Source: Burkholderia cepacia (lineage in GTDB: Bacteria; Pseudomonadota; Gammaproteobacteria; Burkholderiales; Burkholderiaceae). From it: 64,000 bases of DNA. The notes beneath the pieces were generated by a model that was not told where the DNA came from, did not search any database, and saw nothing but the letters and a program-made list of their open reading frames with translations. The stretch's first letter is position 1. Each line of letters begins with the position of its first letter. Below, in pieces: positions 16,421 to 25,272 of this stretch. The DNA is taken from the NCBI RefSeq assembly GCF_001718835.1, contig NZ_CP013444.1, forward strand, positions 1,178,001 through 1,242,000, written 5' to 3'. A program made the translations under genes and the position numbers.

Positions 16421-18457
16421 TTACGCGACAGCCGGATCGGCGATCGTTGCGGCCGTACCGGGGCCCGGCGCGGATGGCGCGGTCTGCGCACCGGCGAGGC
16501 GCCGATAGCGCGCAAGCGCCCACAGCGGGAAGTACGCGGTATAGCCGTGATACTTCAGGTAGAAGATGCGCGGGAAGCCGGGCGCATTGTGGGAGCGATG
16601 CCACCAGAACCCGTCGTCCTGCTGAACCGACTGCAGATACGCGATGCCGCGCTTCACCGAGTCGGACTCGCAGTCGCCGAACGCCATCTGCGCGAGCAGC
16701 GCCCACGCGGTGAAGTTCGACGTGCTTTCGCCGCCGTTGGTGCCGCCCAGCTTCGGGTCGATATAGCTGTCGTTCGTCTCGCCCCAGCCGCCATCCGCAT
16801 GCTGGTGCGCGCGCAACCAGTCGAGCGCGCGTGCGATATACGGCTGCGACTTGTCCTCGCCGGCGAGCGCGAGGCCGGCCAGCACGCTCCACGTCCCGTA
16901 GATGTAGTTCGTGCCCCAGCGGCCCCACCAGCTGCCGTCGGGCTGCTGCGTGCGCTTCACGTATTCGATGCAGCGCGCGAGCGACGCGCGTTCGTCCGCG
17001 CGTTTCGTCACGCCGAAGCACAGCAGCACGCGGCCCGACACGTCCTCGGTCGGCGGATCGAGCAGCGCGCCGTGATCGGCGAACGGGATCGCGTTCAGGT
17101 ACATGCGGTCGCAGTCGGCGTCGAACGCCGCGAAGCCGCCGTTGCGCGATTGCAGCCCGCGCATCCAGTCGAGTGCGCGCGCGACGCGTTCCGCGTAAGG
17201 ATTCTCGCCCGATGTCCTGGCCTGCGCGCGGCCCCGGCGGTCGAGCATCGCGGTGACGACCGCGGTGTCGTCGATGTCGGGGTAGTACGGGTTCGCGTAC
17301 TGGAATGCCCATCCGCCCGGCTGCGTGCCGGGCCGCGCGTTTTCGCGCCAGTCGCCTTGCAGGTCGTTCACCTGGCGTTCGGCCAGCCAGTCGTACGCGC
17401 GCGAAATGCGCGCGTCGAGGTCGCGATCGGAGACCTGCGCGTCCGGCGCGGCGGGCGTCGCGCCGCGGGACTGTTCGAGCGCCATCGTGCTCCACGCGGT
17501 ATCCCACACCGGCGACAGGCACGGCTGGCAATACATGCTGCCGTCCGGCCGCGTGACCAGCAGTTTTTCCAGCGCGTTCTCGCAATCGCGCCGCAGCGGA
17601 TGATCGTCCGGGTAGCCGAGCACCTGCATCATCTGGTAGCTGTACACGATCGGCGGGAAGATCCCGCCGAGCCCGTCCTCGCCGTTCATGCGTTCCGCGC
17701 ACCATGCCTCGGCGTGGCGGATCGCGCGCTGCCGCAGGCCCTTCGGCATCAGCGGCTCGACATGACGCACCGTGCGGTCGAGCGCCAGAAAGAGCCTGCG
17801 CATGCCCTTGGCGGGCGGAAAGTAGTGGCGCTCCTCGTCGGGCGGCGTGACGAACAGCTCGCGGATCGAGACGTTGCGCGGGTTGCGGGCGCGCGCCTTC
17901 AGCGAGCACAGCACGAGCAGCGGCACCATCGTCGTGCGCGCCCAGTACGCGACCTTGTACATCGAGATCGGCACCCACTTCGGGAACAGCACGAATTCGA
18001 TCGGCATGAACGGCGCCGCACGCCACGGCACCTGGCCGAAGGTCGCGAGCAGGATGCGCGTGAACACGTTCGAGCGTGCCGCGCCGCCGAGCTTCAGGAT
18101 CGCGTCGCGCGCGCGGACCATGTGCGGCGCGTGCTCGCTGTCGCCGGCCGCCTTCAGCGCGAAGTACGCCTTCACGCTGCACGACACGTCGGGCTCGCCG
18201 TCGACGTACAGCGCCCAGCCGCCGTGCGTGTCGAGCCGCTGGTTCGCGCGCAGGTAGCGCGCCATTCTTTCCTGGCGGAGGTCGTCGATCTTGTCCATGA
18301 AATGCATCATCAGGATGTATTCCGCGGTGATCGTCGCGTCGGATTCGAGTTCGAAACACCAGCTGCCGTCGGGCTGCTGGAGACGCACGAGGGCGTCGCG
18401 TCCGCGGGCGATGGCGGTGTCGAGCGCGGACGGGGAGAAGGCGTGGTTCGGTTTCAT
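16421..18457 (-). CDS. shc: Squalene-hopene cyclase
   Basis: This membrane-associated enzyme cyclises squalene to hopene/hopanol, the first committed step of hopanoid synthesis. The 678 residues include the catalytic DXDDTA-type motif (DIDDTAVV near residue 394). Several QW-type repeats are visible (for example QQPDGSWCFELESDATITAE, QPDGSWWGRWGTNYIYGTW, HADGGWGE and QQDDGFWWHRSHN). Length and motif order are normal. It is divergent from a TetR gene with 64 bases between the starts. No other hopanoid genes are adjacent. Hopanoids support membrane stability and stress tolerance in Burkholderia. Confidence 0.95.
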   Translation of the reverse strand: MKPNHAFSPSALDTAIARGRDALVRLQQPDGSWCFELESDATITAEYILMMHFMDKIDDLRQERMARYLRANQRLDTHGGWALYVDGEPDVSCSVKAYFALKAAGDSEHAPHMVRARDAILKLGGAARSNVFTRILLATFGQVPWRAAPFMPIEFVLFPKWVPISMYKVAYWARTTMVPLLVLCSLKARARNPRNVSIRELFVTPPDEERHYFPPAKGMRRLFLALDRTVRHVEPLMPKGLRQRAIRHAEAWCAERMNGEDGLGGIFPPIVYSYQMMQVLGYPDDHPLRRDCENALEKLLVTRPDGSMYCQPCLSPVWDTAWSTMALEQSRGATPAAPDAQVSDRDLDARISRAYDWLAERQVNDLQGDWRENARPGTQPGGWAFQYANPYYPDIDDTAVVTAMLDRRGRAQARTSGENPYAERVARALDWMRGLQSRNGGFAAFDADCDRMYLNAIPFADHGALLDPPTEDVSGRVLLCFGVTKRADERASLARCIEYVKRTQQPDGSWWGRWGTNYIYGTWSVLAGLALAGEDKSQPYIARALDWLRAHQHADGGWGETNDSYIDPKLGGTNGGESTSNFTAWALLAQMAFGDCESDSVKRGIAYLQSVQQDDGFWWHRSHNAPGFPRIFYLKYHGYTAYFPLWALARYRRLAGAQTAPSAPGPGTAATIADPAVA

Positions 18458-18521
18458 GGCGCGAATAATACCATCTGGATGGAATGTTTGATCGGAGAGG
18501 GGGCGATGCTAAGATCCGCCT

Positions 18522-19217
18522 ATGAAAAAACATCCCGACACAGCGCCGCGCAACGCGTCCATGCAGGCCGAAGTGGCGAAGGCCGCCAGCGCACACGCCG
18601 CAGAACGAGCATCGACGCCAGCCGCGTCGGTCGCTTCCGGCGTGCGGCGCAAGAAGGCGCCGGAGCAGGTGCGCTCGCAGCTTCTCGCTGCAGCGTCGGA
18701 TATTGCCACCCGGCATGGCGTGCAGGCGCTCACGCTGGACGCGGTGGCCGAGCGCGCCGGCGTGACCAAGGGCGCGTTGCAGTATCACTTCGCGAACAAG
18801 CAAGGGTTGCTCGACGCGCTCTTCGAGCAAACGGTCGCGCGGTTTTCCGGGCAGATGGCGGAACGGATCGCCGCGGATCCGGAGCCGGCCGGCGCAGCTT
18901 CGCGCGCCTATATGCACACGATGCTCGACCAGAAGAATCCGGCGGCCAGCACGGATGTGCTGCGCGTCCTGGTTGCGTCGATGGTGAGTGAACCGGAGGC
19001 GCGCGAACGCTGGTCAGCGCCGATCAGCGAATTGAGCCGCCCCGACCCGGTGCCGCTCGAGCAGGCCGCGACGCTGATGATCTGCCGGCTCGCCGCCGAC
19101 GGCCTGTGGCTCTGGGATCTGCTGGGTTGCCAGCGCATGCCGGATCAACTGCGTGCGGAAATCATCCGGCAACTGGAGCGCATGACCGTCGACGCAGGTT
19201 CGGCGCCGACACGATGA
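18522..19217 (+). CDS. TetR family transcriptional regulator
   Basis: The protein has 231 residues with an unusually long Ala-rich N-terminal tail (about 45 residues) before the TetR helix-turn-helix. The HTH is seen as SQLLAAASDIATRHGVQALT followed by LDAVAERAGVTKGALQYHFANKQ. The C-terminal ligand-binding part resembles TetR_C families that include LMICRLAADGLWLWDLLG. It is divergent from shc and only 64 bases away, so it may control hopanoid synthesis, itself, or the small membrane protein downstream. Confidence 0.9.
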   Translation: MKKHPDTAPRNASMQAEVAKAASAHAAERASTPAASVASGVRRKKAPEQVRSQLLAAASDIATRHGVQALTLDAVAERAGVTKGALQYHFANKQGLLDALFEQTVARFSGQMAERIAADPEPAGAASRAYMHTMLDQKNPAASTDVLRVLVASMVSEPEARERWSAPISELSRPDPVPLEQAATLMICRLAADGLWLWDLLGCQRMPDQLRAEIIRQLERMTVDAGSAPTR

Positions 19218-19292
19218 CGGATGTTGGGCTCGTGTGCGCGCCGATGATGCGCTTGCCGCACGTTGGGACGAACCCGGTTGCCGGTAAACAAT

Positions 19293-19589
19293 GTGAACGA
19301 TCGTAAGCCGGAGCTTCGACGGCCCGTCGCAGGGCCATACCGTCAGTCTCGATGGGCGGCAGTGCTGGAAAGCCTGTTCGGATTCGTCGCGAAGGGCACG
19401 ATGGCGCTGGCTGCGCTGATCGCCGTGGTTCTTGCGATCCTTTCCGGCGAGGGGCTCGAACTCGTCAGTCTGCCGACAACGAAAAAAGGATGGATGCGCT
19501 TGCTGCTCGTGCTGGCGGCAGTGATTGCGCTCGTCTTTGCCGTGTTTTACTTCATGGAGCCGGGCAGCGCGGATTTCGCTGGCAAGTAG
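19293..19589 (+). CDS. Small two-segment membrane protein, unrecognised
   Basis: I do not recognise this 98-residue protein. It has two hydrophobic segments, ALAALIAVVLAILSG and LLLVLAAVIALVFAVFYFM, separated by a polar loop with KKGW. The N-terminus is basic. The GTG at 19293 gives the most plausible start; a TTG at 19263 is possible and there is no convincing ribosome site for either. It lies 75 bases after the TetR gene in the same direction. Confidence 0.5.
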   Translation: MNDRKPELRRPVAGPYRQSRWAAVLESLFGFVAKGTMALAALIAVVLAILSGEGLELVSLPTTKKGWMRLLLVLAAVIALVFAVFYFMEPGSADFAGK

Positions 19590-19610
19590 TGCGGTGCGCC
19601 GCGCGCAGGC

Positions 19611-19639
19611 AATAAAAAAGCCCGCTGCTGGAGCGGGCT
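19611..19639 (-). terminator. Rho-independent terminator of the cepI transcript
   Basis: Read on the minus strand there is an 8-bp stem (AGCCCGCT/AGCGGGCT) with loop CCAGC followed by TTTTTTATT. It lies about 100 bases beyond the stop of the gene downstream of cepI, so it probably ends that transcript. Confidence 0.75.
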
Positions 19640-19737
19640 GAATCCATGTTTGGAGACATGGAGGAGACAGACGTGAATTTAAGGGAAAACCCTAGCGTCG
19701 GCAACCGGCAATCGATCGTCTGTTGTATTCCTGCAAC

Positions 19738-20535
19738 TCAATGGGCCCGGTGCGCACGCATGTCCATGCCGCGCGCCCGATTGCTGCCGAGCCGTTCGTG
19801 GGCGATCGGCAACGCGAATTTGTCGCGCATCTCCGTCTCGATCCATGCACAGGCCTCGCGCGCGCAGTCGTTCAATTCGTGCCGGGTCGCGTGCCCGTCG
19901 ATGTCGTAGACGAAGCGCACGCCGACCTCGTCGTCGGCGACCTGTCGCTCGAGCTGGTTGAGCTGCAGTTGCGGCCCGTGCTGTTGCGACAGCGCGCGCA
20001 ATTCGTCGAAGTGATATTCGAGCCAGTCGGCAAAAAACAGCGCGTCGCTGTGGCACGGCAGCCGGAAGGCCGCGCTGCGCGACAGGCGCGCGGTGCCGTC
20101 GGCGCCTGCGATCAGCGCGGGCGCCGGGTCGTGCCGATCGTGTTTCGGGCCGGCTGCCGAGCCGGCGACGGGCGCGAGCGGGTGCCGGATGTGCCGGTAA
20201 GGCTCGCGATCGCGCAGCGCATGCCACAGCAATTCGTCACCGGCGGCGCCGGATGGCTGCATCGTCAGGTCATGCCGGCCTTCGCCGGCCGGGGCGACGT
20301 CGCGGATCACGAGGCGCAGCGAGCAGAGCGGCTCGTCCGCGACCAGCAACGTCGCCGCACGCGGCAGCCCGCAGACCAGCGGCGCCGCGCCGGCGGCACG
20401 GAACACGAGGCCGCGACGGTCGAGCCGCACGAGCGGCAGCGGCCGTGGAAACGACGGGTAGGCGACCGCGATGCGGGCGCCGCTGGCGCTCGTCAACCCG
20501 GGCATCATCGCGCGAAAGACCTGAGACTGGTCCAC
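19738..20535 (-). CDS. Conserved protein encoded directly downstream of cepI
   Basis: This 265-residue protein has no domain I can name with confidence. The start is a GTG at 20535 with an excellent ribosome site (AAGGAG seven bases upstream), giving VDQSQVFRAMMPGLTSASGA. A mid-region containing DGTARLSRSAAFRLPCHSDA and a C-terminal part with VRFVYDIDGHATRHELNDCA look folded rather than repetitive. It begins 47 bases after the cepI stop on the same strand and shares the terminator at 19611-19639, so it is probably cotranscribed with cepI. From memory, B. cenocepacia has a similarly placed gene (BCAM1871) linked to quorum sensing. Confidence 0.75.
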   Translation of the reverse strand: MDQSQVFRAMMPGLTSASGARIAVAYPSFPRPLPLVRLDRRGLVFRAAGAAPLVCGLPRAATLLVADEPLCSLRLVIRDVAPAGEGRHDLTMQPSGAAGDELLWHALRDREPYRHIRHPLAPVAGSAAGPKHDRHDPAPALIAGADGTARLSRSAAFRLPCHSDALFFADWLEYHFDELRALSQQHGPQLQLNQLERQVADDEVGVRFVYDIDGHATRHELNDCAREACAWIETEMRDKFALPIAHERLGSNRARGMDMRAHRAH

Positions 20536-20582
20536 GTTGATTCTCCTTCGAATACGATTGCGCCCGAGCGGCATGGATGTGC

Positions 20583-21191
20583 TCAGGCGGCGATGGCTTG
20601 CCGGGCGGCCTGCCCCGGCTCGATTCCTAGTGCGGCAAACGTTTGCGGATCGATGTCGATCCAGCACGCGACCACCATCCTGCCGTCGATCATCTTCGGC
20701 GGGCCTGCGCGGTGCGCGTGTATGCCGATCCGTCGGAACAGCCGCTCCATGCTCGCGAACGTCACGCCGATCAGCTGCCGCGCGCCGAGCTGCGCCGCGC
20801 ATTCGACGACGGCCGCGAGCATCGGGCGCACGGCCCACGCGGCGGCTTCCGCCGAACCGGCCTCGCCCGTCGCGGCAAAGCGCGACAGCTCCCACACCGC
20901 GGCCGACTGCGGCGGCGTCACGCCTTCCGCGAGCAGATCCGCGAACAAGGTATTCAGCAAATAGGGGCTCGTCGTCGGCAGCAGGCGCGCACATCCGCAC
21001 ATGTCGCCGCCGGCGTTTCGCGCGAACACGTAGACGGTATCGTCGCGATCGAACTGGTCGCGCTCGAAGCTTTCGTTCGCCGACGGGAGCGCCCAACCGA
21101 GCTGTTCGACGAACACACGGCGCCGATAGCGCCCGAGATCCGCTGCAAGTTCGTGTGGCAACCGCCCTTCCTCGTGAACGAAGGTCCGCAT
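20583..21191 (-). CDS. cepI: N-acyl-homoserine lactone synthase CepI
   Basis: This LuxI-family enzyme makes acyl-homoserine lactones (C8-HSL in B. cepacia complex CepI) from acyl-ACP and S-adenosylmethionine. The 202 residues carry the family's invariant positions: YRRRVFVEQLGW (Arg, Phe, Trp), ERDQFDRDD (Glu, Asp, Asp), GCARLLPTT (Arg) and WELSRFA (Glu, Arg). The protein closely matches what I remember of CepI/BpsI throughout. A cep box lies 57 bases upstream of the ATG, consistent with activation by CepR. It is separated from divergent cepR by rsaM, the standard arrangement. Confidence 0.95.
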   Translation of the reverse strand: MRTFVHEEGRLPHELAADLGRYRRRVFVEQLGWALPSANESFERDQFDRDDTVYVFARNAGGDMCGCARLLPTTSPYLLNTLFADLLAEGVTPPQSAAVWELSRFAATGEAGSAEAAAWAVRPMLAAVVECAAQLGARQLIGVTFASMERLFRRIGIHAHRAGPPKMIDGRMVVACWIDIDPQTFAALGIEPGQAARQAIAA

Positions 21192-21248
21192 GGTGTCCTC
21201 GGGTCTTTGCTTGGAGTGCGTGCATTACAGCGCGCGTCCCGAGGGGGG

Positions 21249-21269
21249 GTAACTGGTAACTCTTACAGG
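21249..21269 (-). promoter_or_regulatory. cep box (CepR-binding lux-type box) upstream of cepI
   Basis: On the minus strand the sequence is CCTGTAAGAGTTACCAGTTA followed by C. It closely matches the cep box known upstream of cepI, with imperfect dyad halves CTGTAA..TTACCAG. It lies 57 bases upstream of the cepI ATG, where a CepR-activated promoter would place it. The site should respond to CepR with C8-HSL. Confidence 0.8.
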
Positions 21270-21397
21270 TGACGAGCGAAAAAAACCGACCGCGACGTGG
21301 TAACGGTTTCTTGATCAACGGGATTGAAAACCGTGCCGCTTTTGCTTATAAAGAGCGCCTGGGCGTCAATCGTCGGATGAATTCCTGCATCGGGTCG

Positions 21398-21841
21398 TCA
21401 CTGGAGCGTCGGCCGGGCATGATGCGCGTCGTGATGCGCGAAGACGGCGGACGCGACGGCGGCGGGCCAGTCGAGGCGGGCGAGGCGGGCCACGAGCGCG
21501 GCGGCCGTGCGGAGCATGCCGATATCGGCACCCGTGGCGTCGACGGCCATCACGTTGCTGCGGACGTCGCCGCCCGCGATCACGAACGTGCCCGTCGCGC
21601 GTTCGAGGTACCAGTCCCAGCCGACCGTCACGTAAGCGACGCCGGCGCGGGCGGGACGTTGCCACTCGGTGTAGCCGGCGAGGCGGGCATCGACCGCGCA
21701 GTTTTGCAGCTCCGCGAGCAGCGCCGGATCCAGGCCGCTTGCGACATGGTCGAGCGCAAGCACGGCCAGTGCGCTTTCTGACAGGCGTACGTAGCCGTCC
21801 GGGGACGGGCCGGGGACCGGGTGCAGCAAAGGTGAAGTCAT
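21398..21841 (-). CDS. rsaM: RsaM-like quorum-sensing modulator (DUF4902)
   Basis: This 147-residue protein lies between cepI and cepR, where Burkholderia carries an RsaM-type negative modulator of AHL synthesis. The sequence starts MTSPLLHPVPGPSPDGYVRL and contains the Trp-rich motif YVTVGWDWYLERATGTFVI typical of the family. It is on the same strand as cepI, 206 bases upstream, and divergent from cepR with 73 bases between start codons. It has no recognisable DNA-binding domain. Loss of such genes usually alters AHL levels; the mechanism is not evident from sequence. Confidence 0.85.
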   Translation of the reverse strand: MTSPLLHPVPGPSPDGYVRLSESALAVLALDHVASGLDPALLAELQNCAVDARLAGYTEWQRPARAGVAYVTVGWDWYLERATGTFVIAGGDVRSNVMAVDATGADIGMLRTAAALVARLARLDWPAAVASAVFAHHDAHHARPTLQ

Positions 21842-21888
21842 GCGCGGAATGTATCAGCGTCGAACGGGTGCTGGAACCTGACAAGTAT

Positions 21889-21905
21889 GACAGCGTGACG
21901 CTGTC
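21889..21905 (+). promoter_or_regulatory. Inverted repeat just upstream of the cepR ribosome site
   Basis: A perfect 7-bp inverted repeat (GACAGCG-TGA-CGCTGTC) ends 9 bases before the cepR ATG and abuts the GGAGA ribosome site. It could be a regulator site or an mRNA hairpin limiting cepR translation. It does not match the cep box upstream of cepI. Confidence 0.45.
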
Positions 21906-21914
21906 GGAGAATGA

Positions 21915-22634
21915 ATGGAACTGCGCTGGCAGGATGCCTATCAACAATTCAGTGCCGCGGAAGACGAGCAGCAGCTCTTCCAGCGGATCGCCGCCTATTC
22001 CAAACGGCTGGGATTCGAATACTGCTGTTATGGCATTCGCGTGCCGCTGCCGGTATCGAAGCCGTCGGTAGCCATCTTCGATACCTATCCCGACGGCTGG
22101 ATGGCGCACTATCAGGCGCAGAACTACATCGAGATCGATTCGACGGTTCGCGACGGCGCGCTCAGCACCAACATGATCGTCTGGCCGGACGCGGACAAGG
22201 CCGGCGCGTCGCCGCTGTGGGCGGATGCGCGTGCATCCGGCCTCGCGGTCGGCGTCGCGCAATCGAGCTGGGCGGCCCGTGGCGCGTTCGGCCTGCTGAG
22301 CATCGCACGCCATGCCGACCGCCTGACGCCGGCCGAAATCAACATGCTGACGCTGCAGACGAACTGGCTCGCGAACCTGTCGCATTCGCTGATGAGCCGC
22401 TTCATGGTGCCGAAGCTGTCGCCGGCAGCGGGCGTCACGCTGACCGCGCGCGAGCGCGAGGTGCTGTGCTGGACGGCCGAGGGCAAGACCGCGTGCGAAA
22501 TCGGCCAGATCCTCAGCATCTCGGAGCGAACGGTCAACTTCCACGTCAACAACATCCTCGAGAAGCTGGGCGCGACGAACAAGGTCCAGGCGGTCGTCAA
22601 GGCAATCTCGGCCGGGCTGATCGACGCGCCCTGA
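21915..22634 (+). CDS. cepR: LuxR-family quorum-sensing regulator CepR
   Basis: The 239-residue protein has an N-terminal autoinducer-binding domain (about 20-160) with the conserved ligand-pocket residues in GWMAHYQAQNYIEID (Trp, Tyr, Asp) and IVWPD. A C-terminal LuxR/FixJ helix-turn-helix at about 172-235 carries LTAREREVLCWTAEGKTACE and ISERTVNFHVNNILEKLG. It binds C8-HSL made by CepI and activates targets such as cepI. The ATG at 21915 has GGAGA six bases upstream. It is almost identical in its C-terminal half to remembered CepR/BpsR sequences. Confidence 0.95.
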   Translation: MELRWQDAYQQFSAAEDEQQLFQRIAAYSKRLGFEYCCYGIRVPLPVSKPSVAIFDTYPDGWMAHYQAQNYIEIDSTVRDGALSTNMIVWPDADKAGASPLWADARASGLAVGVAQSSWAARGAFGLLSIARHADRLTPAEINMLTLQTNWLANLSHSLMSRFMVPKLSPAAGVTLTAREREVLCWTAEGKTACEIGQILSISERTVNFHVNNILEKLGATNKVQAVVKAISAGLIDAP

Positions 22635-22667
22635 CGGGCGGCGCGGGCGCGCGCGGTTGCGCCCGCG

Positions 22668-23375
22668 TCACTCCATCATCGGCTCCGCTTCCTTCGCGGT
22701 CCAGCTCACGCTGGAAATGCTCTTCTCCATGCTCATCCGGCTCGCGATCTGCTCGAGCTTCTGCTGATCCTTCGGATGCAGCTTCAATGTCGCGGTCACC
22801 TTCAGCCGGTCCGGCTGGTCGGGCACGTCCTCGCTCGTGAGGCTCTGGAACGACAGCGGCTTCGCATACATCGAGTTCGACAGCAGCGTGCGGATGTGCA
22901 CTTCGTCGGCGGTCAGGCAGATCACGGTGATCTGGTATTCGCGCACGAGATCGGCGTTCGACACCGGGGTTGCGTTGATCGCCTGACTGACGCCGCGCAG
23001 CACGGTATTGGTGAGGAGTACGACGCCCGTGCCGGCAAGCGCGGGCACGTAATGACCGGAGCCGGCCAGTACGCCGACGGCGGCCGAGCACCACAGCGTC
23101 GCCGCCGTGTTGATGCCCTGGATCGAACCCTTGTCGCGCATGATCACGCCACCGCCGAGAAAGCCGACGCCGGACACGACGTACGCGGCGATCTGCGTGA
23201 CCCCCGCGACGCCGTTGCCGGTCAGCACGCCGAGCGTGACGAACAGGCATGCGCCGCTCGCGACGAGCGTGATCGTGCGCAGCCCGGCCGTGCGCTGGCG
23301 CATCTGGCGTTCGAGGCCGATGGCGACGCCGCAGGCGAATGCGGTGAAAAGACGGAGTGCGAAATCGAAAGTCAT
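22668..23375 (-). CDS. MgtC/SapB family membrane protein
   Basis: The 235 residues include an MgtC/SapB domain with about four or five membrane segments (residues 5-125). The family motif is seen as AIGLERQMRQRTAGLRTITL and GVGFLGGGVIMRDKGSIQGI. A cytoplasmic ACT-like C-terminal domain follows (about 145-235). MgtC proteins help growth at low magnesium and survival in macrophages, partly by modulating F-type ATP synthase. The ATG at 23375 is chosen because the longer frame adds 37 residues unlike the family. No magnesium-responsive leader was recognised upstream. It is convergent with cepR. Confidence 0.9.
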   Translation of the reverse strand: MTFDFALRLFTAFACGVAIGLERQMRQRTAGLRTITLVASGACLFVTLGVLTGNGVAGVTQIAAYVVSGVGFLGGGVIMRDKGSIQGINTAATLWCSAAVGVLAGSGHYVPALAGTGVVLLTNTVLRGVSQAINATPVSNADLVREYQITVICLTADEVHIRTLLSNSMYAKPLSFQSLTSEDVPDQPDRLKVTATLKLHPKDQQKLEQIASRMSMEKSISSVSWTAKEAEPMME

Positions 23376-23724
23376 GGTTGTCCTGCCGTACGGGGCGCGC
23401 ATGCAGCCCGGCATCGCGTCGACACCCGGCCGGGCGGCGGCGCGATGGCGGTCGCCGCGCGGTACTGTACCGCGCGAATGCGTCATTCAGTGTGAAACGG
23501 TAGGCGTGCGGCTCGCGGAACGCGAGCCGGGCAGGAGAACTGCGTCGGACAGGCGTTCAGGCGGCAAGCGGCGCACGCAACGGAGTGCTGCAACTGTCCA
23601 CGATGGTTCCTGAAGGAAGAATGGGCGGCATTCTAGTGGGCGGCGCTCGGGCGCGTCAACCCGGTCGGCGGCGGGTTCGGCGGCGGCCGGGAGGCGGCGC
23701 GGCGCAAGCCGTCTCCCGCGCCGC
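23376..23724. other. Intergenic region between the mgtC-like gene and the efflux operon
   Basis: No gene is seen. A perfect 8-bp inverted repeat with a 3-base loop (GGCTCGCG-GAA-CGCGAGCC) lies at 23510-23528. It has no T-run, so it is not a standard terminator, but it may mark the 3' end of the efflux operon transcript. The left half must hold the promoter of the mgtC-like gene. Confidence 0.5.
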
Positions 23725-25272
23725 TCATTGCGCGGACCCGATCGTCCCCGTGGCGAGTGCGAGCGAGGCGGCGGCCGACAACGCGCCGCAGTAGCTGTCG
23801 ACGTCCGCATTCTTCGCCGCGAGCAACTGGCTTTGCGCGATCGTCGCATCGGTGACCGAACCGACGCCGTTCCGGTACGCGGTCAGCGCCGCGTCGTAGC
23901 TCGTCTGCGCGGCATCGACGAGCGCCTTCGCGGCGTCGTGCGACGCAAGGCTCGTCTGCACCGCGTTCTGCGCGGCGACGACCTGGCGGACGGCTTCCTC
24001 CTTGGTCCGCGTGAGTCGCGCGGACGCGCTTTCCGCGTCGTTGCGCGCCTGCATCAGCACGGCCGAGCGCAGGCCGCCGTCGTACAGCGGGATCGTCACG
24101 CCGAGGAACACGCCGCCGCCGTAGCGGCTGCCGTTCAGGTTGACGGTCGGCGACTGGTCGCCGATCGCGGGCAGCGCGGAGATGGACGTGCCGCCGCTCG
24201 CGTACGACGTCGACGCGGACAGGAAGATCTTCGGCATGAACGCGGCTTCCGCGGCCTTGATCTTTGCGCGATTGGCTTTTTCAAGCGCGAACGCGCCCTG
24301 CAGGTCGGGGCGGCGCGCGATTGCGTCCGACACGATCGAATCGACCGACGCGCGCAGCGCCGGCGGCAGCGGCCGCTTCGGCAGCGCGGCGATGGTCGGT
24401 TTCGACAGCGGCGAAATGCCGAGCGCGGAGACGAGGGCGAGGTAGCTGTCGCTCTCCGCGCCGTTCGCCTGCACGAGCGCGAGGTTCGCCTGCGCGCGAT
24501 TCTGCGTCGCCTGCGCGAGCTCGACGACCGTGCCGACGCCGTGCTTGAGCCGCGCGCGGGAGGCCGCGAGGATCGCGTCCGCGTTCGCGAGGCCCTGCTG
24601 CGCGCTGAGGGCGCGCGAGCGCGCGGCTTCGTAGCGGTAGTACGCGACGGTCACGTCGTGGATCACCTGCTGGTGCACGGCCGTGAACGCGACGTTCGAT
24701 GCGATCGACGCCTGCTCGGCCGCCTCGACGCGCGCCGCGCGGCCGCCGAAATCGAACAGCAGCCATTGCAGCGACAGCGCCGAGATCGTGCCGTGAACGG
24801 TGGTGTCGCTCGAGCCGGTGCCGAGCGGCGTCGAGGTCGAGCCGTGGCTGCTCTGGTAGGCGCCCATCGCGGTCGCGGAGAGGTGCGGCAGATACGCGGT
24901 CTTCGCAATGCCGACCGCGAGCGCCGCGTTGCGCGCGTCGTTCCAGGCGATGCGGGTCAGCGGGTTCGCCGATTCGGCGAGATCGATCAGTTCGGGCAGC
25001 GTATACGCGTGCGTGGCATCGAGCGCGGCCGGCGGCGAGACCGACGCGAGCGCGGGCGACGCGGGCAGCGTGTAGTCGTGCGGCGCGCGCGGCGCGTGTG
25101 AGGGCGCCGCGCCCGGCACGATGTCGCCTGCAGCCGACGTTTGCGGCTGCCATGGGCGGTCGGACGCCTCCGGCGCCAGATCGATCGACGACGTCGCGCA
25201 GCCGGCCAGCGCGACGGCGGTCGCGAGGGCGGCGGCGGCGATCGAGGCGGCCGGCGGTTCAGGTAGGCGCAT
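23725..25272 (-). CDS. Outer-membrane efflux lipoprotein (TolC/OprM type)
   Basis: The 515 residues start with a lipoprotein signal peptide (ALAGC lipobox, Cys near residue 25), then two outer-membrane efflux protein repeats (about 95-290 and 305-510). Typical segments are YTLPELIDLAESANPLTRIA, RRPDLQGAFALEKANRAKIK and the GGGVFLGVTIPLYDGG turn before the second helical hairpin. It forms the outer-membrane channel for the pump encoded upstream on the same strand. It overlaps the FUSC gene by 14 bases, so it is the last gene of that operon. Confidence 0.9.
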   Translation of the reverse strand: MRLPEPPAASIAAAALATAVALAGCATSSIDLAPEASDRPWQPQTSAAGDIVPGAAPSHAPRAPHDYTLPASPALASVSPPAALDATHAYTLPELIDLAESANPLTRIAWNDARNAALAVGIAKTAYLPHLSATAMGAYQSSHGSTSTPLGTGSSDTTVHGTISALSLQWLLFDFGGRAARVEAAEQASIASNVAFTAVHQQVIHDVTVAYYRYEAARSRALSAQQGLANADAILAASRARLKHGVGTVVELAQATQNRAQANLALVQANGAESDSYLALVSALGISPLSKPTIAALPKRPLPPALRASVDSIVSDAIARRPDLQGAFALEKANRAKIKAAEAAFMPKIFLSASTSYASGGTSISALPAIGDQSPTVNLNGSRYGGGVFLGVTIPLYDGGLRSAVLMQARNDAESASARLTRTKEEAVRQVVAAQNAVQTSLASHDAAKALVDAAQTSYDAALTAYRNGVGSVTDATIAQSQLLAAKNADVDSYCGALSAAASLALATGTIGSAQ

